A DNA stretch of 64,000 bases, taken from Streptomyces sp. NBC_00569 (GTDB lineage: Bacteria; Actinomycetota; Actinomycetes; Streptomycetales; Streptomycetaceae). The position numbers were made by a program, and so were the translations under genes. Below the pieces are notes generated by a model, which saw only the letters and a list, made by a program, of their open reading frames with translations, searched no databases and was not told the DNA's origin. The stretch is from contig NZ_CP107783.1 of assembly GCF_036345255.1 (NCBI RefSeq), positions 7,619,001 to 7,683,000 of the forward strand, read 5' to 3'. Below, in pieces: positions 8,895 to 16,855 of the stretch; positions within the stretch are counted from its first letter, which is position 1, and every line of letters starts with the position of its first letter.

Positions 8895-9909
8895 GTGCCG
8901 CCATCGGCTCCGGCGCCGTGGGCGCCGGAGCCGATGTCCGCAGCCCGGGGAAGGACCGGGCCGCAGCCAGGAAGGCGAACGTCGTCAGGACGAACGGCCA
9001 GGTGAACGTGTGCCCGCCGGACGGCGCGAACACCGCGGCCAGGGCCGGCGTCGCGGCGGTCGCGGTGAACGCGCCCACCACGGCGTACCCGAGAGTGCGC
9101 GGGCCCGCCTCCAGGAACACCCCGCACAGGGCCAGCGCCACGAGGATCGCGTTGTAGCCCATGGTCCCGTCCGCGATCCGCGCGGCGGGAGCGCCGAGCG
9201 CCCACGCCGAGAGGATCCCGACGAGGCTGCCCGCGCACGCCACGGCGGCGGCCCGGCGGCTCGCGACGAGGAGCGCGGCGAGGACCAGAGCGCCGACGTA
9301 CCACTGCGGCATGAAGAAGATCTCGGCGAAGCCGGTGAAGAACCCGTGCCACAGGTCGGAGAAGCCGAGCGAGGTCGGCCCCGTCGCCGCGCTCGTGAGG
9401 GCGGCGAGGCCGTCGCCGTGGTGCCAGATCCGCTCGAACCCCGGTGCCGCGATGGTCATCGCGCTCGCGAGGAGGCAGTAGGGGAGCGTCAGCGACGGCA
9501 GGTTCCACACGCCGAGCAGATTGACGACGGCCGCGGTGACGACGGTGACGACGACGCAGCCGGCCGCCGCGAGCAGCGCGGTCGACAGATGGTCGGCGCC
9601 CAGGAACACCGCGAAACACAGCGCCGTCAGACAGGCGTTGAACCCTTCGAGCCCGGTCGAGACGCGCTCGCGGTCCGCGCCCAGCAGCCGCGAGGTGGCC
9701 GTGCCGAGCGCCGTTCCGGCGATCCCGTAGAGCCCGTACTCCCACCCCGCCGCGAACAGCGCCACGGCGAAGAGCAGTCCGGCCGGGACGCTGGACAGAA
9801 AGGTGACCTGAGCCTGCCCCCGCAGGACCTGAACGCCGAATCGCCTACAACCCGCACCCCGATCAAGGGCTGATTCGCCAGGAGTTGGGCCGTTCTTGGC
9901 CTGCCGCAT
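8860..9909 (-). CDS. Urea transporter (UT family)
   Basis: 349 residues of repeated hydrophobic segments. Family motifs: GLEGFNACLTALCFAVFLG in the first half, LPSLTLPYCLLA and GTMGYNAILVALALCGVFLE in the second, reflecting the internal duplication of UT channels. It mediates passive urea uptake across the membrane. I prefer ATG 9909 (MRQAKNG), which has GGGAG 6 nt upstream, over an ATG 60 nt earlier. No urease or other urea gene is in the window. The C-terminal tail is Ala/Pro-rich (SAPAPTAPEPMA) because it is read through a terminator-like hairpin, and the 3' end overlaps the MHS gene. Confidence 0.85.
   Translation of the reverse strand: MRQAKNGPTPGESALDRGAGCRRFGVQVLRGQAQVTFLSSVPAGLLFAVALFAAGWEYGLYGIAGTALGTATSRLLGADRERVSTGLEGFNACLTALCFAVFLGADHLSTALLAAAGCVVVTVVTAAVVNLLGVWNLPSLTLPYCLLASAMTIAAPGFERIWHHGDGLAALTSAATGPTSLGFSDLWHGFFTGFAEIFFMPQWYVGALVLAALLVASRRAAAVACAGSLVGILSAWALGAPAARIADGTMGYNAILVALALCGVFLEAGPRTLGYAVVGAFTATAATPALAAVFAPSGGHTFTWPFVLTTFAFLAAARSFPGLRTSAPAPTAPEPMAALSAQPPAPQAP
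8902..8936. terminator. Bidirectional terminator hairpin inside coding sequence
   Basis: Perfect 16-bp inverted repeat, CATCGGCTCCGGCGCC and its complement, with a 3-nt loop. It follows the MHS stop codon by 8 nt on the plus strand and lies within the last codons of the urea transporter on the minus strand. Confidence 0.75.
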
Positions 9910-10020
9910 CCCATGCTCCCGTGTTACGTCCCTGTTTCGCCGAGCAGAACGGAGGCACTGTACAGACATCCCCCGAAGTCCGGAAGAAGGGGCCTATCAC
10001 GGCAGGAAGCGCGCTCCCCG

Positions 10021-10731
10021 CTAGCGCAGCGACTCCGCCCCGATCCCCAAGGCGTCGCCGAACGCCCGCTCCCCGTCCGGCGTGACCCTCACGGCCCGCT
10101 CGGACCCGATCCGCACGACCCAGCCCGCGTCGAACGCGTGGCTGCAGAGCGCCGCGCCCGCCGTCCCCGCGAGATGCGGCCGGCGCTCGGTCCAGTCCAG
10201 GCACGCCCGCGCCATGGGCCTGCGCCCCGACCGCTCAAGGCCGATCCCCAACGCGGCGAACAGGTCCACGCCTTGCGGGGTCAGCGCGAACCCCGCGTCC
10301 GTCTGCAGATCCCCGCGCCGGACCAGCGCGTCCGTGAGCGCGATACCGAGACGCCCCGCGAGATGGTCGTAACAGGTGCGCCCGCGGGCCATCGCGTCCC
10401 GCGCGCTCGCCGCCCGCAGCGTCGCCGGCCGCTCCCCGCCGTCCGGCGGCGCGTACGCCGCCAGTTCCTCCACGAGCCCCGCCACCCGCGCGTCCGCGAG
10501 CCGCACATAGCGGTGGCGGCCCTGCCGCTCCTCGGCGAGCAGGCCGCCCGCGACGAGCTTGCCCAGATGCTCGCTCGCGGTCGAGGCGGCCACGCCCGAG
10601 TGCCGCGCGAGTTCACCGGCGGTCCACGCCCGCCCGTCGAGCAGGGCGAGCAGGCAGGCCGCGCGGGTCTCGTCGGCCATCAGTGCGGCGAGCGCGGCGA
10701 GGCGCGGTGCGCCGGGTTCCCTGGACTTCAT
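10021..10731 (-). CDS. ArsR-family winged-helix transcriptional regulator
   Basis: 236 residues. The N-terminal winged helix (about 10-75) shows ADETRAACLLALLDGRAWTAGELA, then the recognition helix region VAASTASEHLGKLVAGGLL and the wing QGRHRYVRL. The C-terminal part (TCYDHLAGRLGIALTDALVRRG) is a conserved extension of a large actinobacterial ArsR subgroup; no metal-binding Cys pair is evident in the helix, so it probably senses a small molecule. The start ATG lacks a Shine-Dalgarno sequence, and CATGCT lies 6 nt before it, so the mRNA may be leaderless. It lies between the urea transporter and tetR, all on the minus strand. Target unknown. Confidence 0.85.
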   Translation of the reverse strand: MKSREPGAPRLAALAALMADETRAACLLALLDGRAWTAGELARHSGVAASTASEHLGKLVAGGLLAEERQGRHRYVRLADARVAGLVEELAAYAPPDGGERPATLRAASARDAMARGRTCYDHLAGRLGIALTDALVRRGDLQTDAGFALTPQGVDLFAALGIGLERSGRRPMARACLDWTERRPHLAGTAGAALCSHAFDAGWVVRIGSERAVRVTPDGERAFGDALGIGAESLR

Positions 10732-10774
10732 GGGTCAAGCATGCGCCCGGCACCGTTCGGTGGCGGCCGAAACG

Positions 10775-11422
10775 TCAGTGCAGCGCCGCGACCTGCTCGT
10801 ACTGCTGCGCGAGCCCGTCGAGGAGCGCCCGCAGGCCCGTCTCGAAGGCCCGCTCGTCGATCAGTTCCTGCCGGTCGGCGAGCAGGTGCGCCTGGCCGAG
10901 GTGCGGGTAGTCGGCGGGGTCGTACGCCGTCTCGTCGTCGACGAAGCCTCCGGCGAACGAGCCGAGCGCGGAGCCCGTCACGAAGTACCGCATGAGCGCG
11001 CCGATCGATGTGGCCTGCGCCGGGGGCCAGCCCGCGTCCACCATCGAGCCGAACACGGCGTCGGCGAGCCGGAGTCCCGCGGGCCTGCGGCCGGGCCCCT
11101 GGGCGAGCACGGGAACGATGTTCGGGTGCTCGAGGAGGGCCGCCCGGTAGGACACCGCCCAGTCGTGCAGGGAGGTGCGCCAGTCGCGCCCGTCCGCGGG
11201 GTCGAACATCGCCAGGTCGACCTGCGCGCTCACCGAGTCGGCGACCGCCTCCAGGATCTGGTCCTTGGTGCGGAAGTGGTTGTAGAGCGAGGGGCCGCTC
11301 ACCCCCAGCTCGGCGGCGAGCCGCCGGGTCGAGACGGCGGCGAGGCCCTCGGCGTCGACGAGCGAGAGCGCCGCCGTGACGATGCGGTCTCTGCTCAGGA
11401 GGGGCTTGCGCGGTCGGGCCAT
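10775..11422 (-). CDS. TetR-family transcriptional regulator
   Basis: 215 residues from ATG 11422 (MARPRKPLLSRDRI). The helix-turn-helix is VSTRRLAAELGVSGPSLYNHFRTKDQIL (about 29-56). The C-terminal domain (LDERAF-like, LLDGLAQQYEQ) resembles the TetR_C group of tetracycline-repressor-like proteins. A TTG 27 nt upstream is possible, but TACTAT lies 7 nt before ATG 11422 and no Shine-Dalgarno is present, suggesting a leaderless mRNA. It is divergent from acyl-CoA dehydrogenase, with the operator 11450-11468 between them. A near-identical site precedes the dehydrogenase operon at 4882, so this protein probably represses both units and itself. The ligand is likely an acyl-CoA or related acid (inference). 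Confidence 0.88.
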   Translation of the reverse strand: MARPRKPLLSRDRIVTAALSLVDAEGLAAVSTRRLAAELGVSGPSLYNHFRTKDQILEAVADSVSAQVDLAMFDPADGRDWRTSLHDWAVSYRAALLEHPNIVPVLAQGPGRRPAGLRLADAVFGSMVDAGWPPAQATSIGALMRYFVTGSALGSFAGGFVDDETAYDPADYPHLGQAHLLADRQELIDERAFETGLRALLDGLAQQYEQVAALH

Positions 11423-11449
11423 GCGGCACATAGTAGGGCTGTCAGCCAA

Positions 11450-11468
11450 AAACTAGCAGTGCTAATTT
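11450..11468. promoter_or_regulatory. TetR-type operator in the tetR / acyl-CoA dehydrogenase divergon
   Basis: AAACTAGCAGTGCTAATTT: arms AAACTA/TAATTT around 7 bases, with the inner dyad GCAGTGC. It overlaps the -35 area of the leftward tetR promoter and the TAATTT -10-like element of the rightward gene. Fifteen of 19 bases match the site at 4796-4814. Confidence 0.72.
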
Positions 11469-11501
11469 AGTGCTCATTCACTTATGCCTGAGGTGTGGTC
11501 C

Positions 11502-12653
11502 ATGAATCTGGAGCTCAGCGAGGAGCAGGCGGCCGTGAGGCAGCTCGCCAGGGACTTCGTGGCGCGCGAGATCACCCCGAACGTCGTCGGCTGGGACCGC
11601 GCCGAGGAGGTCGACCGCCACATCGTCAAGAAGCTCGGCGACGTCGGCTTCCTGGGCCTGACCATCGACGAGGAGTACGGCGGCTCGGGCGGCGACCATC
11701 TCGCGTACTGCCTGGTCACGGAGGAGCTGGGGCGCGGCGACTCGTCCGTGCGCGGCATCGTCTCCGTCTCGCTCGGCCTGGTCACCAAGACCGTCCAGTC
11801 GTACGGGACCGAGGAGCAGAAGCGGGAGTGGCTGCCGCGGCTCACGGCCGGCGAGGCCCTCGGCTGCTTCGGGCTCACCGAGCCCGGGACCGGCTCGGAC
11901 GCGGGCAGCCTCACCACCCGGGCCGTCCGTGACGGCGACGACTACGTGATCAACGGCTCCAAGATGTTCATCACGAACGGCACCTGGGCCGACGTGGTCC
12001 TTCTCTTCGCCCGCTCCACCGACGCGCCCGGACACAAGGGCGTCACCGCCTTCCTGGTCCCCACGGACACCCCCGGCCTCACCCGCCGCACCATCCACGG
12101 CAAGCTCGGCCTGCGCGGCCAGGCCACCGCCGAACTGGTCCTCGAGGATGTCCGGGTCCCCGCCTCCGCGATGCTCGGGCCCGAGGGCAAGGGCTTCTCC
12201 ATCGCCATGTCGGCGCTCGCCAAGGGGCGCATGTCCGTGGCCGCGGGCTGCGTGGGCATCGCGCAGGCCGCGCTCGACGCCGCCGTGGGATACGCGGCGG
12301 AGCGCGAGCAGTTCGGCAAATCCATCGCCTCGTACCAGCTGGTGCAGGAGCTGATCAGTGACATCTCCGTCGACGTGGACGCCGCGCGCCTGCTGACCTG
12401 GCGCGTCGCCGACCTCATCGACCGCGGCGAGGACTTCGCGACCGCCGCCTCCAAGGCGAAGCTCTTCGCCTCCGAGGCCGCGGTGCGCTGCGCGAACAAC
12501 GCCCTCCAGGTCTTCGGCGGCTACGGCTACATCGATGAGTACCCCGTCGGCAAACTCCTGCGCGACGCCCGCGTCATGACCCTCTACGAGGGCACCAGTC
12601 AGATCCAGAAGCTCATCATCGGCCGCGCGCTCACCGGTGTGTCGGCCTTCTGA
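11502..12653 (+). CDS. Acyl-CoA dehydrogenase
   Basis: 383 residues, the usual length. It is a flavoprotein oxidising acyl-CoA to enoyl-CoA. The order of elements is the alpha-helical N-domain from LSEEQAAVRQLARDFV, the beta-domain motif CFGLTEPGTGSD, the substrate/FAD segment YVINGSKMFITNG, and the catalytic base Glu363 in LYEGTSQIQ. These placements fit short- or branched-chain enzymes. ATG 11502 is supported by GAGGTG 6 nt upstream; ATG 11484 is less likely. It is divergent from tetR, and its operator overlaps the promoter. A 7-bp terminator stem follows the stop. Confidence 0.93.
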   Translation: MNLELSEEQAAVRQLARDFVAREITPNVVGWDRAEEVDRHIVKKLGDVGFLGLTIDEEYGGSGGDHLAYCLVTEELGRGDSSVRGIVSVSLGLVTKTVQSYGTEEQKREWLPRLTAGEALGCFGLTEPGTGSDAGSLTTRAVRDGDDYVINGSKMFITNGTWADVVLLFARSTDAPGHKGVTAFLVPTDTPGLTRRTIHGKLGLRGQATAELVLEDVRVPASAMLGPEGKGFSIAMSALAKGRMSVAAGCVGIAQAALDAAVGYAAEREQFGKSIASYQLVQELISDISVDVDAARLLTWRVADLIDRGEDFATAASKAKLFASEAAVRCANNALQVFGGYGYIDEYPVGKLLRDARVMTLYEGTSQIQKLIIGRALTGVSAF

Positions 12654-12655
12654 GA

Positions 12656-12673
12656 CCGGGCTGTCGAGCCCGG
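12656..12673. terminator. Short hairpin after the acyl-CoA dehydrogenase gene
   Basis: CCGGGCT-GTCG-AGCCCGG, 2 nt after the stop. A second hairpin (GAGCGGATG ... CATCCGCTC, 12712-12741) and a duplicated TTCTGAGTACG (12688-12698, 12700-12710) fill the rest of the gap. Confidence 0.6.
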
Positions 12674-12754
12674 CTTCCGGGTCCGGCTTCTGAGTACGTT
12701 TCTGAGTACGCGAGCGGATGGGGGTGCGCCCTCATCCGCTCCATGCTGTCGCCC

Positions 12755-13045
12755 ATGAGTGACACACCGGTCAAGCACAGGACCACCAACGCCTTCTACG
12801 GACAGGCCGTCGCCTCCTTCGCGCTCGCGCTCGTGGCGACCGCCGTCGGGGTCTACCGCATCGACGCCAGCGGCTGGGTCCGCGGCTTCCTCGCCATCGC
12901 CGTCCTCTATCTGACGACCTCCGCGTTCACGCTCGCCAAGGTCATCCGGGACCGTCAGGAGGTCGATCAGGTCGTCAGCCGTATCGACCAGGCCCGCATC
13001 GACAAGATCCTCGCCGAGCACGATCCCTTCAAGCCCGTCGCCTGA
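12755..13045 (+). CDS. YiaA/YiaB-like small membrane protein
   Basis: 96 residues with two membrane segments (about 18-35 and 46-63): FALALVATAVGVYRIDA, then GFLAIAVLYLTTSAFTLAKVIRDRQE. The KHRTTNAFYGQAVASF start and VIRDRQE after the second helix match the YiaA/YiaB family of inner-membrane proteins of unknown function. The charged C-terminus (VVSRIDQARIDKILAEHDPF) is probably cytosolic. No good ribosome binding site is visible; ATG 12755 is chosen because homologues begin near the KHRTTNAF block, and ATG 12743 is an alternative. Confidence 0.75.
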   Translation: MSDTPVKHRTTNAFYGQAVASFALALVATAVGVYRIDASGWVRGFLAIAVLYLTTSAFTLAKVIRDRQEVDQVVSRIDQARIDKILAEHDPFKPVA

Positions 13046-13054
13046 CGTACGGAA

Positions 13055-13070
13055 CTAAGCGCTCGCTCAC
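13055..13070. promoter_or_regulatory. Operator CTAAGC-N4-GCTCAC upstream of tetR
   Basis: CTAAGCGCTCGCTCAC, 50 nt before the tetR start. It matches 14 of 16 bases of the site at 14282-14297 before the MaoC gene. The inverted core is CTnAGC-N4-GCTnA, so this is the likely autoregulatory site of the TetR that starts at 13120. Confidence 0.65.
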
Positions 13071-13119
13071 CTGTAGGGGTATGGTGTTCGTCCTGTCCAC
13101 GGGAGGATGTGAGCGAGCG

Positions 13120-13758
13120 ATGAGCGCGGAGCGGCACGGCCAGAACGAGGCTGCCACGGACGACATGTCCTGGGCCGAGGTCACCCCGGACGCGGCCAGG
13201 AGGCTGCTGATCGCCGCTGTCCAGGCGTTCGCGGAGCGCGGCTATCACGCGACCACCACCCGGGACATCGCGAGCCGGGCCGGCATGAGCCCGGCCGCGC
13301 TCTACATCCACTACCGGACCAAGGAGGACCTGCTCCTCCGCATCAGCCGCATCGGCCACGAGAAGGCCCTGGAGATCCTCAAGGACGCGGCCGCCGAGGA
13401 GGGCACGGCCTCCGAGCGGCTCTCCGAGGCCGTACGGTCCTTCGTCCGCTGGCACGCGGCCCGCCACCTGACGGCCCGCGTCGTGCAGTACGAGCTGGAC
13501 TCGCTCGGCGAGGAGCACCGGCCGGAGATCGTGGCCCTGCGCCGCGAGAGCGACGCCACCGTGCGCGAGATCATCAACGACGGTGTGAAGGCGGGGGAGT
13601 TCGACGTCCCCGACGTCCCGGGCACGACCCTGGCCGTGCTGTCGCTCTGCATCGACGTGGCGCGCTGGTTCAACACGGAGGGCCGCCGGACACCCGACGA
13701 GGTCGGCGCGCTGTACGCCGACCTCGTCCTGAGGATGGTGGGGGCCCGGGTTTCCTGA
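13120..13758 (+). CDS. TetR-family regulator (KstR2/FadR-like)
   Basis: 212 residues from ATG 13120, preceded by GGGAGG at 13101-13106. An in-frame ATG at 13081 would add 13 residues. The helix-turn-helix is TTRDIASRAGMSPAALYIHYRTKEDLL. The ligand domain (SERLSEAVRSFVRWHAARHLTARV, then VALRRESDATVREIINDGVKAGEFDVPD) belongs to the TetR_C group seen in regulators of lipid and acyl-CoA metabolism. It is convergent with the MaoC dehydratase gene. Matching operators lie at 13055 and 14282, so it probably represses itself and the dehydratase. Confidence 0.88.
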   Translation: MSAERHGQNEAATDDMSWAEVTPDAARRLLIAAVQAFAERGYHATTTRDIASRAGMSPAALYIHYRTKEDLLLRISRIGHEKALEILKDAAAEEGTASERLSEAVRSFVRWHAARHLTARVVQYELDSLGEEHRPEIVALRRESDATVREIINDGVKAGEFDVPDVPGTTLAVLSLCIDVARWFNTEGRRTPDEVGALYADLVLRMVGARVS

Positions 13759-13770
13759 CCCCGGCGGGGC

Positions 13771-14232
13771 TCAGAGGTAGTAGCGGGACACCGACTCGGC
13801 GACGCACACCGGCTTGTCGCCTCCGTCGCGCTCCACGGTGAAGGCGACCGAGACCTGGACGCCGCCGGGCACGTCGTCGACGCCGGTGATCTTCGCGGTG
13901 GCGCGCAGCCGGGAGCCGACCGGCACCGGGGCGGGGAAGCGGACCTTGTTCGTCCCGTAGTTCACGCCCATCTTCATGCCGTCGACCTTGATCAGCTGCG
14001 GTCCGAAGAGGGGGAGCAGCGACAGGGTCAGATAGCCGTGAGCGATCGTCGTGCCGAACGGCCCGTCCTTGGCGCGCTCGGGGTCGACATGGATCCACTG
14101 GTGGTCACCCGTGGCGTCCGCGAACTGGTCGATCCGCTTCTGCTCGATCTCGACCCAGTCGCTGAACCCCAGCTGCTCGCCCACCGCCGCGCGCAGCTCG
14201 TCGACCGTCGCGAAAACCCTCGGCTCTGCCAT
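13771..14232 (-). CDS. MaoC-like enoyl-CoA hydratase/dehydratase
   Basis: 153 residues, a single hot-dog domain. The hydratase motif is present: FADATGDHQWIHVDPERA followed by GPFGTTIAHGYLTLSL, with the catalytic Asp and His of the MaoC family. It hydrates enoyl-CoA or a related thioester in the cytosol. ATG 14232 (MAEPRVF) is chosen because GGGAGG lies 7 nt upstream; an ATG 15 nt earlier has no such signal. The promoter TTGACA (14319-14324) is followed immediately by the operator 14282-14297. This is repressor geometry and pairs the gene with the convergent tetR. Confidence 0.88.
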   Translation of the reverse strand: MAEPRVFATVDELRAAVGEQLGFSDWVEIEQKRIDQFADATGDHQWIHVDPERAKDGPFGTTIAHGYLTLSLLPLFGPQLIKVDGMKMGVNYGTNKVRFPAPVPVGSRLRATAKITGVDDVPGGVQVSVAFTVERDGGDKPVCVAESVSRYYL

Positions 14233-14281
14233 GTCCTGGCCTCCCATGTATGCACCATGTGTGGATGTCTAAGGCGGATGT

Positions 14282-14324
14282 CTAAGCGCTTGCTCAGCAT
14301 GCTAGGGCGGGCGACCTCTGTCAA
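14282..14324 (-). promoter_or_regulatory. Promoter and TetR operator of the MaoC gene
   Basis: On the minus strand TTGACA (14324-14319) is followed by a CATGCT/TAGCAT -10 region. The operator CTAAGCGCTTGCTCAG (14282-14297) sits at the expected transcription start. Its CTnAGC-N4-GCTnAG inverted repeat is shared with 13055-13070. Confidence 0.65.
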
Positions 14325-14357
14325 CGACGGCAGGGTCGGCGCAGTAGGCTCGGCACG

Positions 14358-14825
14358 GTGCCCCAGATTCCAGTGAAGATCCACGAACTCACCGTCGGTC
14401 AGCTGTCGGCGCGCAGCGGAGCCGCCGTCTCGGCCCTGCACTTCTACGAGGCCAAGGGTCTGATCAGCAGCCGTCGCACGACGGGCAACCAGCGCCGCTA
14501 CCAGCGCGACACCCTGCGCAGGGTCGCGTTCATCCGCGCCGCGCAGCGCGTCGGCATCCCGCTCGCCACGATCAGGGACGCGCTGTCCGAACTGCCCGAG
14601 GAGCGCACACCGACCCGCGAGGACTGGGCACACCTCTCCGAGGCCTGGCGTTCCGAACTGGACCAGCGCATCCACCAGCTGGGGCGGCTGCGCGACCACC
14701 TGACCGACTGCATCGGGTGCGGCTGTCTGTCCCTGGAGAACTGTGTCCTGTCGAACCCGGGCGACGTGTTCGGCGAGCGCCTCACCGGATCCCGCCTGAT
14801 GAAGGAGAACCGGGAGGGCGCCTGA
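14358..14825 (+). CDS. soxR: Redox-sensing MerR-family activator SoxR
   Basis: 155 residues. The N-terminal MerR winged helix is [26 protein letters not shown], with [10 protein letters not shown] at the wing and a dimerisation helix after it. The [2Fe-2S] ligands Cys118, Cys121, Cys123 and Cys129 form the SoxR signature [12 protein letters not shown]. In Streptomyces SoxR responds to redox-active secondary metabolites rather than driving a soxS cascade (established knowledge). The start is GTG 14358, with TAGGCT 7 nt upstream and no Shine-Dalgarno, so the mRNA is probably leaderless. It is divergent from the MaoC gene. I find no canonical SoxR box near it, so its targets probably lie elsewhere. 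Confidence 0.95.
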   Translation: MPQIPVKIHELTVGQLSARSGAAVSALHFYEAKGLISSRRTTGNQRRYQRDTLRRVAFIRAAQRVGIPLATIRDALSELPEERTPTREDWAHLSEAWRSELDQRIHQLGRLRDHLTDCIGCGCLSLENCVLSNPGDVFGERLTGSRLMKENREGA

Positions 14826-14836
14826 GGCGCCGCCGC

Positions 14837-15499
14837 TCAGCGGGGCGCGGAGACCAGCCCCGACTCGTAGGCGATGATGACGAGTTGGACCCGGTCCCGG
14901 GCGCCCAGTTTGGTGAACAGGCGCGCCACGTGCGACTTGGTCGTGGCCACGGTGATGTACAGCTCGTCGGCGATCTCGCTGTTCGACCGGCCGAGCCCCA
15001 CCAGCGTCAGCACCTCGCGCTCCCGCTCGGTGATGCCCTCGACCGGGCGCGGCGCGCGGGCGGGCGACGGCTCGGGGCGGCCGACGAAGTCCGCGATGAG
15101 GCGCCGCGTGATGCCCGGCGCGATCAGCGCGTCCCCGGCGGCGACGACCCGGATCGCGGCGAGGATGTCGTCGAGCGCCATGTCCTTGACCGCGAAGCCG
15201 CTCGCGCCGGCGCGCAGCGCGCCGTAGACGTGGTCGTCCTCGTCGAAGGTCGTCAGGATCAGCACACGGGCCGCCCCCGGGCCCGAGGTGACCAGGCTCG
15301 TGGCCTCGATCCCGTTCATGCCCGGCATCCGGATGTCCATCACGATCACATCGGGCCTGACCTCCCTCGCCAGCCGGACGGCCTCCTCGCCGTTCGCGGC
15401 CTCCCCGACGACCTCCAGATCGGGGGTGTCGGCGATGAGGACGCGCAGCCCGGAGCGTACGAGCGGCTGGTCGTCGGCGAGCACCACGCGCACGGTCAT
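14837..15499 (-). CDS. NarL/LuxR-type response regulator
   Basis: 220 residues. The receiver domain has the acidic pair Asp9-Asp10, phosphoacceptor Asp55 (VIVMDIRMPG) and the conserved Lys in FAVKDM. The C-terminal LuxR helix-turn-helix is ITEREREVLTLVGLGRSNSEIADELYITVATTKSHVARLF-like (about 155-205). It is cotranscribed with the upstream histidine kinase, and the ATGA overlap at 15496-15499 couples translation. The divergent ABC exporter genes just beyond the kinase are the likely target, the usual arrangement for this pair in Streptomyces. Confidence 0.93.
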   Translation of the reverse strand: MTVRVVLADDQPLVRSGLRVLIADTPDLEVVGEAANGEEAVRLAREVRPDVIVMDIRMPGMNGIEATSLVTSGPGAARVLILTTFDEDDHVYGALRAGASGFAVKDMALDDILAAIRVVAAGDALIAPGITRRLIADFVGRPEPSPARAPRPVEGITEREREVLTLVGLGRSNSEIADELYITVATTKSHVARLFTKLGARDRVQLVIIAYESGLVSAPR

Positions 15500-16722
15500 C
15501 GGGCGTCCGCCCCGGCTGGGGCGGCGTCGTCCGTGGCCGTGGCCGTGGCCGTCGGCTCCGGCAGCGGCAGCCGTGCCGCCACCCGGAAGCCCCCCTCGGG
15601 CCGCGGCCCCGCGCTGAACTCCCCGTGCAGCAGCGCCACCCGCTCCCGCATCCCGGTGATCCCGAACCCCGTGCCCGCCCCCGCGCCCCGCATCCCGCGC
15701 CCCTCGTCGACGATTTCCACGGACAGCTCATCCTCCCCGAACTCAACCATCACCCGGCACCGCCCGGCGCCCGAGTGCCGCACCACATTCGTCAGCGCCT
15801 CCTGGGTGATCCGGTACGCCGACAGGCCGATGTCGGGCGGCAGTTGACGCCGCTGCCCGCTCCAGCGCAGGTCGACCTCGACGCCCGCGTCCGTGGTCGT
15901 GGCGGCCAGGCGCTCCAGGTCGCCGAGGCCCGGCGCGGGCCCGTGCGGCGCCGTGCCGGGCTCAGTCGAAGGGCCCGACCTGCGCAGCGCGACGAGCGTG
16001 CGCCGCAGCCCCGACAGGGTCTCCCTGCTGGTGGCCTCGATGGCGCTCAGGGCGGCCCGCGCCTCCAGCGGCTGCGTCTCGATGACCCGGCTGCCGACGC
16101 CGGCCTGGATGGCGATGATGCCGATGCTGTGCGCGACCTGGTCGTGCAACTCGCGGGCGATCCGCAGCCGTTCGGCCGTGATCGCCTCGGCCACCTCGTG
16201 CGACCGCAGCTCCGTCGCGTGCTGCCGGCGCTCGCGGCCGAGGAGGCCCACGACGCAGGCGGTGACCAGTGCGAGGAGGGCGATCGTCCCGATCACGACG
16301 AGATTGTCGGGCCCGCTCGTGAAGCCGAGGATCGTCAGACACTGCGTGAGGAACGTGAGGCAGACGGCGATCACCGACGCCCGCAGGGTACGGGTCGCGA
16401 CGACGTACCCGAGCGTGATGTCGACCGCGACGAACGGCACGAACCACACAGGGCCGTGGTACTTGGCCATCGGCGGCAGGAGGGCGGTGACGAGCAGCAT
16501 CATGACCAGGGCCGCCATGGGCCTGCGCCGGATCATGCCGACGAGCAGGACCGTCGCGAGCGCCGAGCCGCAGGCCGGGAGGATGCCGGGCGCCCGCCGG
16601 TCGGCGCTGACCGCGGGGAGCAGCGCGATGAACGGATACAGGGCCGCGCCGATCCAGGTCAGGACGGAGCGGGAGCGCCCGAACGTGCGCCGGGGCGGCG
16701 AGGGTGTCGAGGTGGCGTCCAC
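15496..16722 (-). CDS. Sensor histidine kinase (HisKA_3 / NarX-like)
   Basis: 408 residues from GTG 16722. There are about five or six membrane segments (20-160). The dimerisation and phosphoacceptor segment is RLRIARELHDQVAHSIG (His193). HATPase motifs follow: QEALTNVVRHSGAG (N box), DEGRGM (G1) and GTGFGITGMRERV (G2). The C-terminus is a low-complexity Thr/Ala tail (TATATATDD). The start has no Shine-Dalgarno; TACGAT lies 6 nt upstream, which suggests a leaderless mRNA. It lacks an extracytoplasmic sensor domain, so it probably senses a membrane-associated signal, and it is divergent from an ABC exporter. Confidence 0.92.
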   Translation of the reverse strand: MDATSTPSPPRRTFGRSRSVLTWIGAALYPFIALLPAVSADRRAPGILPACGSALATVLLVGMIRRRPMAALVMMLLVTALLPPMAKYHGPVWFVPFVAVDITLGYVVATRTLRASVIAVCLTFLTQCLTILGFTSGPDNLVVIGTIALLALVTACVVGLLGRERRQHATELRSHEVAEAITAERLRIARELHDQVAHSIGIIAIQAGVGSRVIETQPLEARAALSAIEATSRETLSGLRRTLVALRRSGPSTEPGTAPHGPAPGLGDLERLAATTTDAGVEVDLRWSGQRRQLPPDIGLSAYRITQEALTNVVRHSGAGRCRVMVEFGEDELSVEIVDEGRGMRGAGAGTGFGITGMRERVALLHGEFSAGPRPEGGFRVAARLPLPEPTATATATDDAAPAGADAR

Positions 16723-16855
16723 ACAGGGATCGTAGGCGCGCCGCCCGCCCCCGGCATGAGCCCACGGGATGCATCCCACGGGCGCACTCCGCCTCCTGCG
16801 AGGGCCACCGACGGGCCGATGCGCGCCCCGTCCTCGCACCGGCACCGTTGCCCTC

